Assembly: GCF_000372825.1 (NCBI RefSeq)
Contig: NZ_KB910516.1
Coordinates: 2,140,011-2,204,010 of the forward strand
Source of the DNA: Methylobacterium sp. 77
GTDB taxonomy: Bacteria; Pseudomonadota; Alphaproteobacteria; Rhizobiales; Beijerinckiaceae
Reading direction: 5' to 3'
Length of the DNA: 64,000 nt
Shown here piece after piece: positions 34,679-42,037 of this stretch; the stretch's first letter is position 1, and the number at the start of each line of letters is the position of its first letter. The notes under the pieces are model-generated. The model was not told where the DNA came from and made no database searches. It saw only the letters and a list, made by a program, of their open reading frames with translations. Position numbers and translations under genes: made by a program.

Positions 34679-35230
34679 ATGTCACGCCAATTCTTCGTTT
34701 CCGATACCCACTTTGGCCACACGCACATCCTCTCGACCCGGATGCTGGCCCCCCGACCGTTCGCCTCCATCGACGAGCACGACGAGACCCTGATCTCGCG
34801 ATGGAACGCCGTCGTGCGCCCCGAGGACACCGTCTGGCACCTCGGCGATTTCTGCTACCGCTGCCCCGAGGCCCGCGCGCGAAGCGTGTTTCGCCGTCTG
34901 GCCGGGCAGCGCCGACTGGTGCGGGGCAACCACGATAGGATCGCCTCGCGGTTGCCTTGGGATGGACCCGTCGTCGACGTCATCAGGGTCGTCGTCGAGA
35001 ACGCCGACGGAACCACCACCGGGGTCTGGTGCTCGCACTACGCCCACCGCGTCTGGCCGCGCCAGCACTACGGCGACCTCCACCTCTTCGGACATTCGCA
35101 CGGCAGCCTGCCCGGCACGGCGACGAGCACCGACGTCGGCGTCGACTGCTTCGGCTTCAGGCCGGTGACCCTGGCCGAGATCCGCGTTCGCCTCGCCGAG
35201 AACGCCATGGCCGCGCGAGGCGAGCGATGA
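34679..35230 (+). CDS. Metallophosphoesterase, phage-type
   Basis: A 183-residue calcineurin-like phosphoesterase. The metal motifs are SDTHFGH near residue 8, LGDF near 56, RGNHD near 81 and HLFGHSHG near 138. The start MSRQFFVSDTHFGHTHIL resembles small phosphoesterases common in phages and islands; the substrate may be a phosphodiester or phosphomonoester but is unknown. I chose ATG 34679 because it sits just before the first motif; the longer frame upstream is unlike the family. Its last bases (ATGA) overlap the next phosphoesterase start. Confidence 0.88.
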   Translation: MSRQFFVSDTHFGHTHILSTRMLAPRPFASIDEHDETLISRWNAVVRPEDTVWHLGDFCYRCPEARARSVFRRLAGQRRLVRGNHDRIASRLPWDGPVVDVIRVVVENADGTTTGVWCSHYAHRVWPRQHYGDLHLFGHSHGSLPGTATSTDVGVDCFGFRPVTLAEIRVRLAENAMAARGER

Positions 35231-36030
35231 CGCACGACCCCACACGACTCTGGATCTTCTCGGACCTGCACCAGGACTGCCCCGAGAACGCCTGGGACCC
35301 CGCCGCCCACGCGCCTGCCGGCGGCTTCGACGTGGCCGTGATCGCGGGCGACGTCCACATGCCGCTCCTGCGGGCGCTGGACTGGCTCGGCGAGCGCCTG
35401 CCCGGCGTCCCGGTCATCTATGTCCCCGGCAACCACGACTTCTGGTGGGACCGCGGCGAGGAGCGCTACACCATCCACGATCAGATTTCGCGAGGACGCG
35501 ACCGGGGTGCCGCGCTCGGCATCACGCTTCTGATGGACGACGCGGTAACGCTCAGCGGTACCCGCTACCTGGGCGGCACGCTCTGGACCGACTTCCGGCT
35601 CGGGTCCTTCAGCCTGACGCACGGGTTCCGTTCCGCCCAGGGTCGCGGCGGAATGGTGGACTACCGCCGCATCCGCACCGGGCCGAGCTCAAGGCACCGG
35701 ATCGAGCCCGAGGAGGTTTTCGCCCTACACCGGACGACGCGGGCCTTCCTCGACGCCGGGCTCGCCAAGGCCCACGACGGCCCCACCGTGGTCGTCACCC
35801 ACCACGCACCCCATCCGGACAGCCTGCCGTCGCGGCACCAGCCTCTCGCTTGGTGCGACGCCTCCGACCTGTCGGACATCATCGAGGGGCAGGGGCCGGA
35901 CCTGTGGGTGCATGGTCACGTCCACCGGCATTCGGACTACCGGATCGGACGGACCCGCATCGTCTGCAACGCCCGCGGCCACGTCGACGAGGACACAAGG
36001 TTCCTGGCCGACATGATCGTCGAGGTCTGA
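35227..36030 (+). CDS. Metallophosphoesterase, second copy
   Basis: A 267-residue calcineurin-like phosphoesterase with the full set of metal motifs: IFSDLHQD near residue 10, IAGDVH near 39, VPGNHDFWWD near 66, VVTHHAPH near 180 and VHGHVHRHSDY near 222. It is longer and only distantly similar to the preceding gene, so this is a pair of related enzymes rather than a recent duplication. Translation is coupled to the first through an ATGA overlap at 35227-35230. The physiological substrate is unknown. No other gene follows on this strand before the convergent LysR gene. Confidence 0.88.
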   Translation: MTHDPTRLWIFSDLHQDCPENAWDPAAHAPAGGFDVAVIAGDVHMPLLRALDWLGERLPGVPVIYVPGNHDFWWDRGEERYTIHDQISRGRDRGAALGITLLMDDAVTLSGTRYLGGTLWTDFRLGSFSLTHGFRSAQGRGGMVDYRRIRTGPSSRHRIEPEEVFALHRTTRAFLDAGLAKAHDGPTVVVTHHAPHPDSLPSRHQPLAWCDASDLSDIIEGQGPDLWVHGHVHRHSDYRIGRTRIVCNARGHVDEDTRFLADMIVEV

Positions 36031-36073
36031 CGCACCCCTCGCGGACGACGTCGCACCGTGCCTCTCGGAAGGC

Positions 36074-36967
36074 TCAGGACCGATAGCGCAGGGCCTCGAC
36101 CAGCAGGGCGAAGGCGGGCGTCTGCTGACGCCGGCTTGGGTAATAAAGGTGGTATCCCGGCAGCGTCGGGGACCAGTCGGCCAGGACCCGGACGAGGCGC
36201 CCGTCGTTGATGCCTGCCTGCACGACATCCTCGGGCAGGAAGGCGAGGCCGAGGCCGGCAATGGCCATGTCCAGCATCAGCGTGATGGTGTTGAAGGTGA
36301 GTTGTCCCTCGGGACGCACCCGCACGGACTGGCCCTGCCTCGTGAACGGCCACACGTATACACCGCCCGACGTCGGTAGGCGCAAATTGATGCAGTCGTG
36401 GTCGGCGAGGTCGTGCGGCGTACGGGGGCGGCCACGGCTCTTGAGGTAGGCGGGCGATCCGACCAGCGCCTGCTTGAAATCCGGGCCGATACGGACGCCG
36501 ATCATGTCCTTGGCCACCTGCTCGCCCAGGCGCACGCCCGCGTCGAACCGGTCGGCGACGATGTCGGAGAGGCCGTAGTCGTTGATGATCTCGACCTTGA
36601 TGTCGGGGTAGTCCGGCAGAAGCTTCGCCAGCGCGGGCGCCAGGAGGGTGTTCGAGGCGTGCTCGACCGAGGTGATGCGAAGGCTTCCGGACGGCTTCTC
36701 GCGCAACGCCGTCAGGTCGGACAGCCCGGCCTCGATCCCTTCGAAGTGAGGTCCGACCGACGCTAGCAGGCGCTCTCCGGCCTCGGTCGGTGCGACGCTG
36801 CGGGTGGTTCGGGTCAGGAGGCGCACGCCCAGACGCGCCTCAAGCTCGCGGATCGTCCGGCTCAGCGCCGGCTGCGAAACGCCAAGGTGGGCCGCCGCCC
36901 GGGTGAAGCTCCGCTCCCGGGCAACCGCCATGAAGACCAGCAGGTCGGTGATGGTCTCCCGTGCCAT
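36074..36967 (-). CDS. LysR-family transcriptional regulator (copy 1)
   Basis: A 297-residue LysR-type regulator. The winged helix-turn-helix is at residues about 5-62 (FTRAAAHLGVSQPALSRTIR, LEARLGVRLLTRTTRSVAPT), followed by the effector-binding domain of two Rossmann-like lobes. It is divergent from the old-yellow-enzyme gene at 37101, which is its probable target. It is strikingly similar along its whole length to the LysR at 40471 (for example SLRITSVEHA, EIINDYGL, HDCINLRLPTSGG), so the two are paralogues. The upstream region of both genes carries the same operator-like sequence. Confidence 0.93.
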   Translation of the reverse strand: MARETITDLLVFMAVARERSFTRAAAHLGVSQPALSRTIRELEARLGVRLLTRTTRSVAPTEAGERLLASVGPHFEGIEAGLSDLTALREKPSGSLRITSVEHASNTLLAPALAKLLPDYPDIKVEIINDYGLSDIVADRFDAGVRLGEQVAKDMIGVRIGPDFKQALVGSPAYLKSRGRPRTPHDLADHDCINLRLPTSGGVYVWPFTRQGQSVRVRPEGQLTFNTITLMLDMAIAGLGLAFLPEDVVQAGINDGRLVRVLADWSPTLPGYHLYYPSRRQQTPAFALLVEALRYRS

Positions 36968-36994
36968 TGATGCTCCGGCGTTATGAACCCATGC

Positions 36995-37013
36995 CGTTTA
37001 AGGCATCTAATCG
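36995..37013 (-). promoter_or_regulatory. LysR box upstream of LysR copy 1
   Basis: On the minus strand the site reads CGATTAGATGCCTTAAACG, an interrupted palindrome (CGATT-N9-AAACG, one mismatch) of the T-N11-A type bound by LysR proteins. It begins 46 bases upstream of the LysR ATG, the same distance as the matching site at 40425-40443. It lies between LysR copy 1 and the divergent old-yellow-enzyme gene. Confidence 0.6.
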
Positions 37014-37100
37014 CATGAGGAAACGGACGTTAGCTTCGATGGTGAACGAGGCGTCCGGCGTCACGGCATGCCGGCAGGCAACCCAGCGAAGATCCCGATC

Positions 37101-38228
37101 ATGTCCCAGGCCACCCTTTTCGAGCCCTTCGAACTCAACGCTGGCGTCGCACTGCGCAATCGCGTGGCCATGGCCCCGATGACGACCTGGGCGAGCAATG
37201 ACGACGGCACGGTCTCGGACGCCGAGGACGCCTACTATCGCCGCCGCGTCTCAGGCGTGGGTCTCGTCATCACCGGCTGCACCCACGTTCAGGCGAACGG
37301 AGTCGGTTTTACCGGGGAGTTCGCCGCCCACGACGACGCCTTCATCCCGAGCCTCACGCGGCTAGCGGTGGCGGCCAAGAGCGGGGGAGCCCCGGCCATT
37401 CTCCAGATCTTCCACGCCGGCGCGAAGGCCCCCCCGGACCTGGTGCCCGAAGTCGTCGCCGCCAGCGCCGTCGCCATGAAGCCGGGGGCGTCCAACGCAG
37501 CGGCGACGCCCCGCGCCTTGACGGAAGAGGAAGTCCTCGGGGTCATCCGGGCCTTCGGAGAGACCACACGGCGCGCGATCCTGGCCGGCTTCGACGGGGT
37601 CGAACTCCACGGTGCACACGCCTTCCTGATCCAGAACTTCCTATCCCCGCACTTCAACCGACGCGAGGATGCCTGGGGCGGATCCCCCGACAATCGCATG
37701 CGCTTCCCGCTCGCCGTGGTGGAGGAGGTCCGGCGCGTCATCGCCGCCCACGCGGACCGGCCGTTCGTCCTGGGGTACCGGATCTCGCCCGAGGAGCCCG
37801 AGAAGGACGGCCTGAGGATCTGTGACACGCTCGTCCTCGTCGACCGCCTCGTGGAAGCCGGGATCGACTATCTCCACGCCTCGCTACAGGATGCGCTGAC
37901 GACCAAGCCACTCGACGCCCCCGAAGGTGCGACTATCGCGAAAATCCTCGTCGAGCACGTCGGCGGTCGTATCCCCGTCATCGCCGCGGGGCGGATGCGG
38001 ACGCCGTACGAGGCGGCCCGGGCCCTTTCGGAAGGACTCTCGCTCGTTGCCATCGGCCAAGGCTTGGTGATGAACCCCGACTGGGTCGAGTTGGCGGAAA
38101 GTCGGCGCCAGGATGCCATCGCGCAGGATGTCGCCGCATCGGACGTCCCCCGACTCGCCATCCCGGAAAAGCTCTGGCAGGTCATCGAAGCAGCCACCGG
38201 TTGGTTTAGGGTCAGGCAGACGGCCTGA
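37101..38228 (+). CDS. Old-yellow-enzyme family NADH:flavin oxidoreductase
   Basis: A 375-residue FMN-dependent ene-reductase of the OYE family (TIM barrel). Visible: the start LFEPFELNAGVALRNRVAMA, the substrate-binding ELHGAHAFLIQNFLSPHFNR block near residue 175, followed by the GG of DAWGGS, and the C-terminal FMN phosphate-binding part PVIAAGRMRTP with VAIGQGLVMNPDW. It would reduce activated double bonds or nitro compounds in the cytoplasm. ATG 37101 (MSQATLFEP) is chosen because it matches the family start. It is divergent from LysR copy 1, its probable regulator. Confidence 0.92.
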   Translation: MSQATLFEPFELNAGVALRNRVAMAPMTTWASNDDGTVSDAEDAYYRRRVSGVGLVITGCTHVQANGVGFTGEFAAHDDAFIPSLTRLAVAAKSGGAPAILQIFHAGAKAPPDLVPEVVAASAVAMKPGASNAAATPRALTEEEVLGVIRAFGETTRRAILAGFDGVELHGAHAFLIQNFLSPHFNRREDAWGGSPDNRMRFPLAVVEEVRRVIAAHADRPFVLGYRISPEEPEKDGLRICDTLVLVDRLVEAGIDYLHASLQDALTTKPLDAPEGATIAKILVEHVGGRIPVIAAGRMRTPYEAARALSEGLSLVAIGQGLVMNPDWVELAESRRQDAIAQDVAASDVPRLAIPEKLWQVIEAATGWFRVRQTA

Positions 38229-38305
38229 CACGTCGACCGGTCGGCCAGTAAAGGTCCAGTCGATGACGGCCGAGGAGGTCGCATGTTACGCGACGCCGAC
38301 GGACC

Positions 38306-39361
38306 TCAGGCGCGTCGTTTCCGATCCACGCGGCGAGTGTCGACCATGAACGGCTTCGGTGCCGCGGCCAGGATCGGCTTCCAGGTGGCACCCCACTCTT
38401 CGAGCGGAACCGGATCGGACCGGTGAACGAGATCGAGGAAGGCGAGCCCCACCTCCGCTGTCGCGCGCTTCACGAGGGGGTTCAGCGGTCCGCCGTTCCG
38501 GAGGGAGCGGTCCGTGAACACGCTGTGCGATCCGCCCTGAAAGACGGCCAAAGCTTTCTGCGGCGTCGGAATCGCCGCGTAGACGTCGATGCGGTCCTGG
38601 ACCGGGGAGTACCGGCCCGGGATGCGGATCGTGTCCTCCGTCGTGGTCACGTGGAGGGTCGGAACGTCGACCGAGGCGAGGACCGCGGCGAGGTCGGTCT
38701 CGCCGTAGAAGGGCGGCGCCGAGATGACGATGCTCGCCGTGAAGCGCGGGTCCCGGTACCCCAGGGGCTTACCGTCCCGGATCACCTGGGCGCCGGTGAG
38801 GATCAGGGTGGTGTTCGCCCCGTAGGAGTGACCGGCCGCGACGATGCGCTTCCGGTCGATGGCGGCGTGGAAGGGATTGTCACGGTGGAGCAGGCGGTCG
38901 AGGCCGAAGCTCACGTCCCGCGTCCGCTCGATGGCCTCGCGTTCGTCGGCCGCCCCGTCGAGGCGGTCGAGGAGCATGATCGGGTTTCCCTGCCAGAGCG
39001 TCTCGTCGCTCCCGACATGCTGGATGTGCAGGCTGGCGGTGCCGCGCCCGGACCACCCCTCGCCGAGGTAGCTATAGCCTTTCCGCGAACCGCCGAGCCC
39101 GTGGGAGAACACGATCAGCGGGACCGGGCCCTTCGTGGCGGAGGCCGCTGGCCAGTAGAGCCGGGCCGGTACGGCGCGGTCGCGTGCGGGATCGACCCAC
39201 TCGAAGTCGATGAAGCGTGCTTCGGCGGACATTGGCAGCGCCGATGCCGAACTGCGCCCAAGCAGGCCGCCGACGCCTGCCGCCAGGACCATGGCACCGA
39301 AGCGGCGACGGTGGAGGCTGTGCGGCTCCGCATCCGGGGAGGGATCGACGGGAATGGTCAT
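38306..39361 (-). CDS. Exported alpha/beta hydrolase (PAF-acetylhydrolase type)
   Basis: A 351-residue alpha/beta hydrolase. An N-terminal signal with twin arginine (HRRRFGAMVLAAGVGGLLG, residues 17-35) suggests export by the Tat route. The catalytic domain starts near residue 50. The oxyanion region is VFSHGLGGSRKGYS, the nucleophile is Ser179 in AAGHSYGANTT, and the late catalytic His is probably in GGSHSVFTD. The closest family by sequence pattern is platelet-activating-factor-acetylhydrolase-like or chlorophyllase-like esterases. It likely cleaves an ester in the periplasm. It is convergent with the OYE gene and stands alone. Confidence 0.85.
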   Translation of the reverse strand: MTIPVDPSPDAEPHSLHRRRFGAMVLAAGVGGLLGRSSASALPMSAEARFIDFEWVDPARDRAVPARLYWPAASATKGPVPLIVFSHGLGGSRKGYSYLGEGWSGRGTASLHIQHVGSDETLWQGNPIMLLDRLDGAADEREAIERTRDVSFGLDRLLHRDNPFHAAIDRKRIVAAGHSYGANTTLILTGAQVIRDGKPLGYRDPRFTASIVISAPPFYGETDLAAVLASVDVPTLHVTTTEDTIRIPGRYSPVQDRIDVYAAIPTPQKALAVFQGGSHSVFTDRSLRNGGPLNPLVKRATAEVGLAFLDLVHRSDPVPLEEWGATWKPILAAAPKPFMVDTRRVDRKRRA

Positions 39362-39500
39362 GGATGTCTCGTGGCGCCCCGACGGGCAGGTCGAATAGAC
39401 CGGAGCCTTGTGGCCTCGGTTTGACGCCGCCGGGCTTGGTCGGATGTGTCCTCTCGCACGGTCACGACCCCTGAATGCGGCCCGTGACCGTGGCCCTGGA

Positions 39501-40337
39501 TCAGGCCTCGCCGCTGGCGGCCCGGGACAGGGCTTCGTGATCGCGCATGTCCTTCAGGCGGGCTTCGACGACCGGGGTGATCATCGCCAGGGCGTCGCCG
39601 CCGGCGGCGAAGATCGCGGGCGGCTCGGCGAGGCGCGACAGGTTCACCAGCGCCGGTCCGAGCTTGGACGGGTCGCCGCTCTGCTGGCCGCTGAACGAGG
39701 AGTACATCGCCTCGGCCGGCCCCTCATGGGCGTAGTCGGCGATGCTGCTGGTTGCGTACCGGGCGTTGCGGGAGTCGAGGAAGTCCGTGCGGAAGAAGCC
39801 GGGCTCGACCACGGTCACGCGAATGCCGAACTGGCCGACCTCGTTGGCGATGGCGAACGACAGTCCCTCCAGCGCGAACTTGGACGCCGCATAGGCGCTG
39901 CAATGCCTCTGCCCGACCACGCCGGCCACGGAACTGATGTTCAGGACGTAACCCGAACGCTGCCGACGCAACGTCGGCAGCACGGCGCGCAGGACGTTGC
40001 TCACGCCCCAGAAGTTGGTGGCGAACTGCTGCTCGAACTCGGACTGGGTGATCTCCTCGAAGTTGCCGAGTATGCAGTAGCCGGCATTGTTCACCAGCAC
40101 GTCGATGCGCCCGAAGGCCTGCACGGCCTCCTCGGCCGCCGCCTTGGCCTGCGCGGCATCAGCCACATCGAGGCGGATATAGGTGAGGCTGTCGCCGGCA
40201 TCCTGCCCGATGGCCGTCCGGACCTTGTCGAGGTCGCGCCCCGTGGCGACAACGCGGTCGCCGGCGGCCAGCGCAGCCTTGGCCGTCTCCGCGCCCATGC
40301 CGCTGCCGGCGCCGGTGATGAACCACACCTTGCTCAT
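39501..40337 (-). CDS. Short-chain dehydrogenase/reductase
   Basis: A 278-residue classical SDR. The nucleotide-binding motif TGAGSGMG is at about residues 8-15, NNAG at about 84-87, the catalytic Ser lies in NISSVAG and the Tyr/Lys pair is SAYAASKFAL near 150. It would oxidise or reduce a small carbonyl/alcohol substrate with NADP or NAD. The frame extends upstream, but ATG 40337 (MSKVWFITGAG) is the natural start. It is divergent from LysR copy 2, which probably controls it through the box at 40425-40443. Confidence 0.92.
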   Translation of the reverse strand: MSKVWFITGAGSGMGAETAKAALAAGDRVVATGRDLDKVRTAIGQDAGDSLTYIRLDVADAAQAKAAAEEAVQAFGRIDVLVNNAGYCILGNFEEITQSEFEQQFATNFWGVSNVLRAVLPTLRRQRSGYVLNISSVAGVVGQRHCSAYAASKFALEGLSFAIANEVGQFGIRVTVVEPGFFRTDFLDSRNARYATSSIADYAHEGPAEAMYSSFSGQQSGDPSKLGPALVNLSRLAEPPAIFAAGGDALAMITPVVEARLKDMRDHEALSRAASGEA

Positions 40338-40424
40338 GACATTCGCCCTTTGGATTCTGAGCCGAAGAAACCCGTGCGTTTCTTCATCCGTCTCGTGACC
40401 CAAGCTAGCGAACGGCCCCACACC

Positions 40425-40443
40425 CGATTAGATGGCTCAATCG
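40425..40443 (+). promoter_or_regulatory. LysR box upstream of LysR copy 2
   Basis: CGATTAGATGGCTCAATCG, an exact CGATT-N9-AATCG palindrome of the T-N11-A class, starting 46 bases before the LysR ATG and lying between it and the divergent SDR gene. The whole 46-base leader aligns without gaps with that of LysR copy 1 (shared CGATTAGATG, CGGC, GCATCAATGG), so the two leaders are homologous. Confidence 0.65.
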
Positions 40444-40470
40444 GCTTGAACCCATATCCGAGACGCATCA

Positions 40471-41364
40471 ATGGACCGGGAGAACGTCGCCGACCTGATC
40501 GCCTTCCTGGCGGTGGCGCGCGAACGCAACTTCACCAGGGCGGCGGCCCAACTCGCTGTGTCGCAACCGGCGCTCAGCCGAACGATCCGGTCCCTGGAAG
40601 CCCGTCTCGGCGTCCGTCTGCTGACCCGCAGCACCCGCAGCGTGGCACCCACCGAGGCGGGTGAACGTCTCCTCCAGACGGTGGGACCGCTATTCGAGGG
40701 GATCGGGGTCGGTCTGGCGGCCTTGAGTGACCATCGTGATAAGCCGGCGGGCAGCCTTCGCATCACCTCGGTCGAGCACGCCACGGACACGGTCCTCATG
40801 CCGGCCGTGGCCAAGCTCCTGACGGCGTACCCGGACATCCGCATAGAGATCATCAACGACTACGGCCTGGCCGATATCGTCGCCGACCGGTTCGACGCCG
40901 GCATCCGCCTCGGTGAGCAGGTCGCCAAGGACATGATCGCGATGCGGATCGGTCCCGACTTCCGCCAGGCGGTCGTCGCGTCGCCTGACTACTTCGCCAA
41001 ACGTCCCCCGCCGACGACCCCGCACGACCTCACCGAACACGCCTGCATCAACCTGCGCCTGCCGACCTCGGGTGGCCTGTGGACGTGGCCTTTCGTCAAG
41101 GACGGTCGCGAATTGCGGGTGCGGACGGAGGGGGCCCTGACCTTCAACGCGATCCCGATGATCGTCAGGGCGGCCCTGAAGGGACTCGGTGTGACCTACG
41201 TCCCCGAGGATCGCGTGCTGGATCACGTGGCGGCGGGACGCCTCGTCCGGGTCCTTCCGGAATGGTCCGTGACCATGACCGGCTATCACCTCTACTATCC
41301 GAGCCGCCATCAGCATGCGCCGGCCTTCGCCCTGCTGATCGAAGCGCTGCGCTACCGCGCCTAA
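40471..41364 (+). CDS. LysR-family transcriptional regulator (copy 2)
   Basis: A 297-residue LysR-type regulator with the DNA-binding domain at residues about 5-62 (FTRAAAQLAVSQPALSRTIR) and a C-terminal effector domain. It is a close paralogue of the regulator at 36074-36967, equal in length and ending in the same ALRYRA/S motif. It sits between a divergent SDR gene and a downstream molybdenum hydroxylase pair on the same strand, so it may control either or both. The operator-like palindrome at 40425-40443 is the probable binding site. Confidence 0.93.
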   Translation: MDRENVADLIAFLAVARERNFTRAAAQLAVSQPALSRTIRSLEARLGVRLLTRSTRSVAPTEAGERLLQTVGPLFEGIGVGLAALSDHRDKPAGSLRITSVEHATDTVLMPAVAKLLTAYPDIRIEIINDYGLADIVADRFDAGIRLGEQVAKDMIAMRIGPDFRQAVVASPDYFAKRPPPTTPHDLTEHACINLRLPTSGGLWTWPFVKDGRELRVRTEGALTFNAIPMIVRAALKGLGVTYVPEDRVLDHVAAGRLVRVLPEWSVTMTGYHLYYPSRHQHAPAFALLIEALRYRA

Positions 41365-41553
41365 TTGATGCGCCAGAGGCATAAGCCCTAGATCGAGAAG
41401 CCTCCTAATCGGAAGGATGCGATGGTCGTACCATCGATTAAGCGCACCGGATTCGGTGCGGATCTCCGGTTCCACCGGCCTGATGCGGCGCTTTCCGACC
41501 CGTCCCTATCTGGGCGGCTGGGACCGCCCGACCGGCCAGTCGCGGGCAGCACG

Positions 41554-42027
41554 ATGGCACAGCTTCTCATCAACGGTGTCAGGCATGCGGTCGATCTCGA
41601 TCCGGCCACGCCGATCCTCTGGGCCCTGCGCGACACGCTGGGCATGACTGGCACCAAGTTCGGATGCGGGGCCGGCCTGTGCGGGGCGTGCACGGTCCAT
41701 CTCGAAGGCGAGGCCGTCCGCTCCTGCAGCACCTCGATCTCGGATGCCAAGGGCAAGAAGATCACCACCATCGAGGCCGCGACCGCGAGCACCACGCGGA
41801 TCGGGGCCGCCGTCCACGCCGCCTGGGTCAGGCACGACGTGGCCCAGTGCGGCTACTGCCAGAGCGGCCAGATCATGAGCGCCATCGCCTTCCTCAAGGG
41901 GCTCCCACGGGGGACCCGGCCGAGCCCCGCCGACATCGATGCCGCCATGGCCGGAAACATCTGCCGTTGCGGCACCTACGCCCGCATCCGTGCCGCCGTG
42001 GCCGATGCCGCCCGCGCCATCGCCTGA
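41554..42027 (+). CDS. [2Fe-2S] subunit of a molybdenum hydroxylase (IorA-like)
   Basis: A 157-residue small subunit of a xanthine-oxidase-family enzyme. The plant-type [2Fe-2S] ligands lie in GTKFGCGAGLCGACTVHL with a fourth Cys in RSCST, and the second cluster in QCGYCQSGQIM with ICRCGTY. This matches isoquinoline 1-oxidoreductase alpha or aldehyde dehydrogenase iron-sulfur subunits. The subunit passes electrons from the molybdenum centre to the acceptor. ATG 41554 (MAQLLINGV) is the family start; the longer frame to 41422 is unlike it. The large subunit follows after 10 bases. Confidence 0.93.
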   Translation: MAQLLINGVRHAVDLDPATPILWALRDTLGMTGTKFGCGAGLCGACTVHLEGEAVRSCSTSISDAKGKKITTIEAATASTTRIGAAVHAAWVRHDVAQCGYCQSGQIMSAIAFLKGLPRGTRPSPADIDAAMAGNICRCGTYARIRAAVADAARAIA

Positions 42028-42037
42028 GGGACACGCC

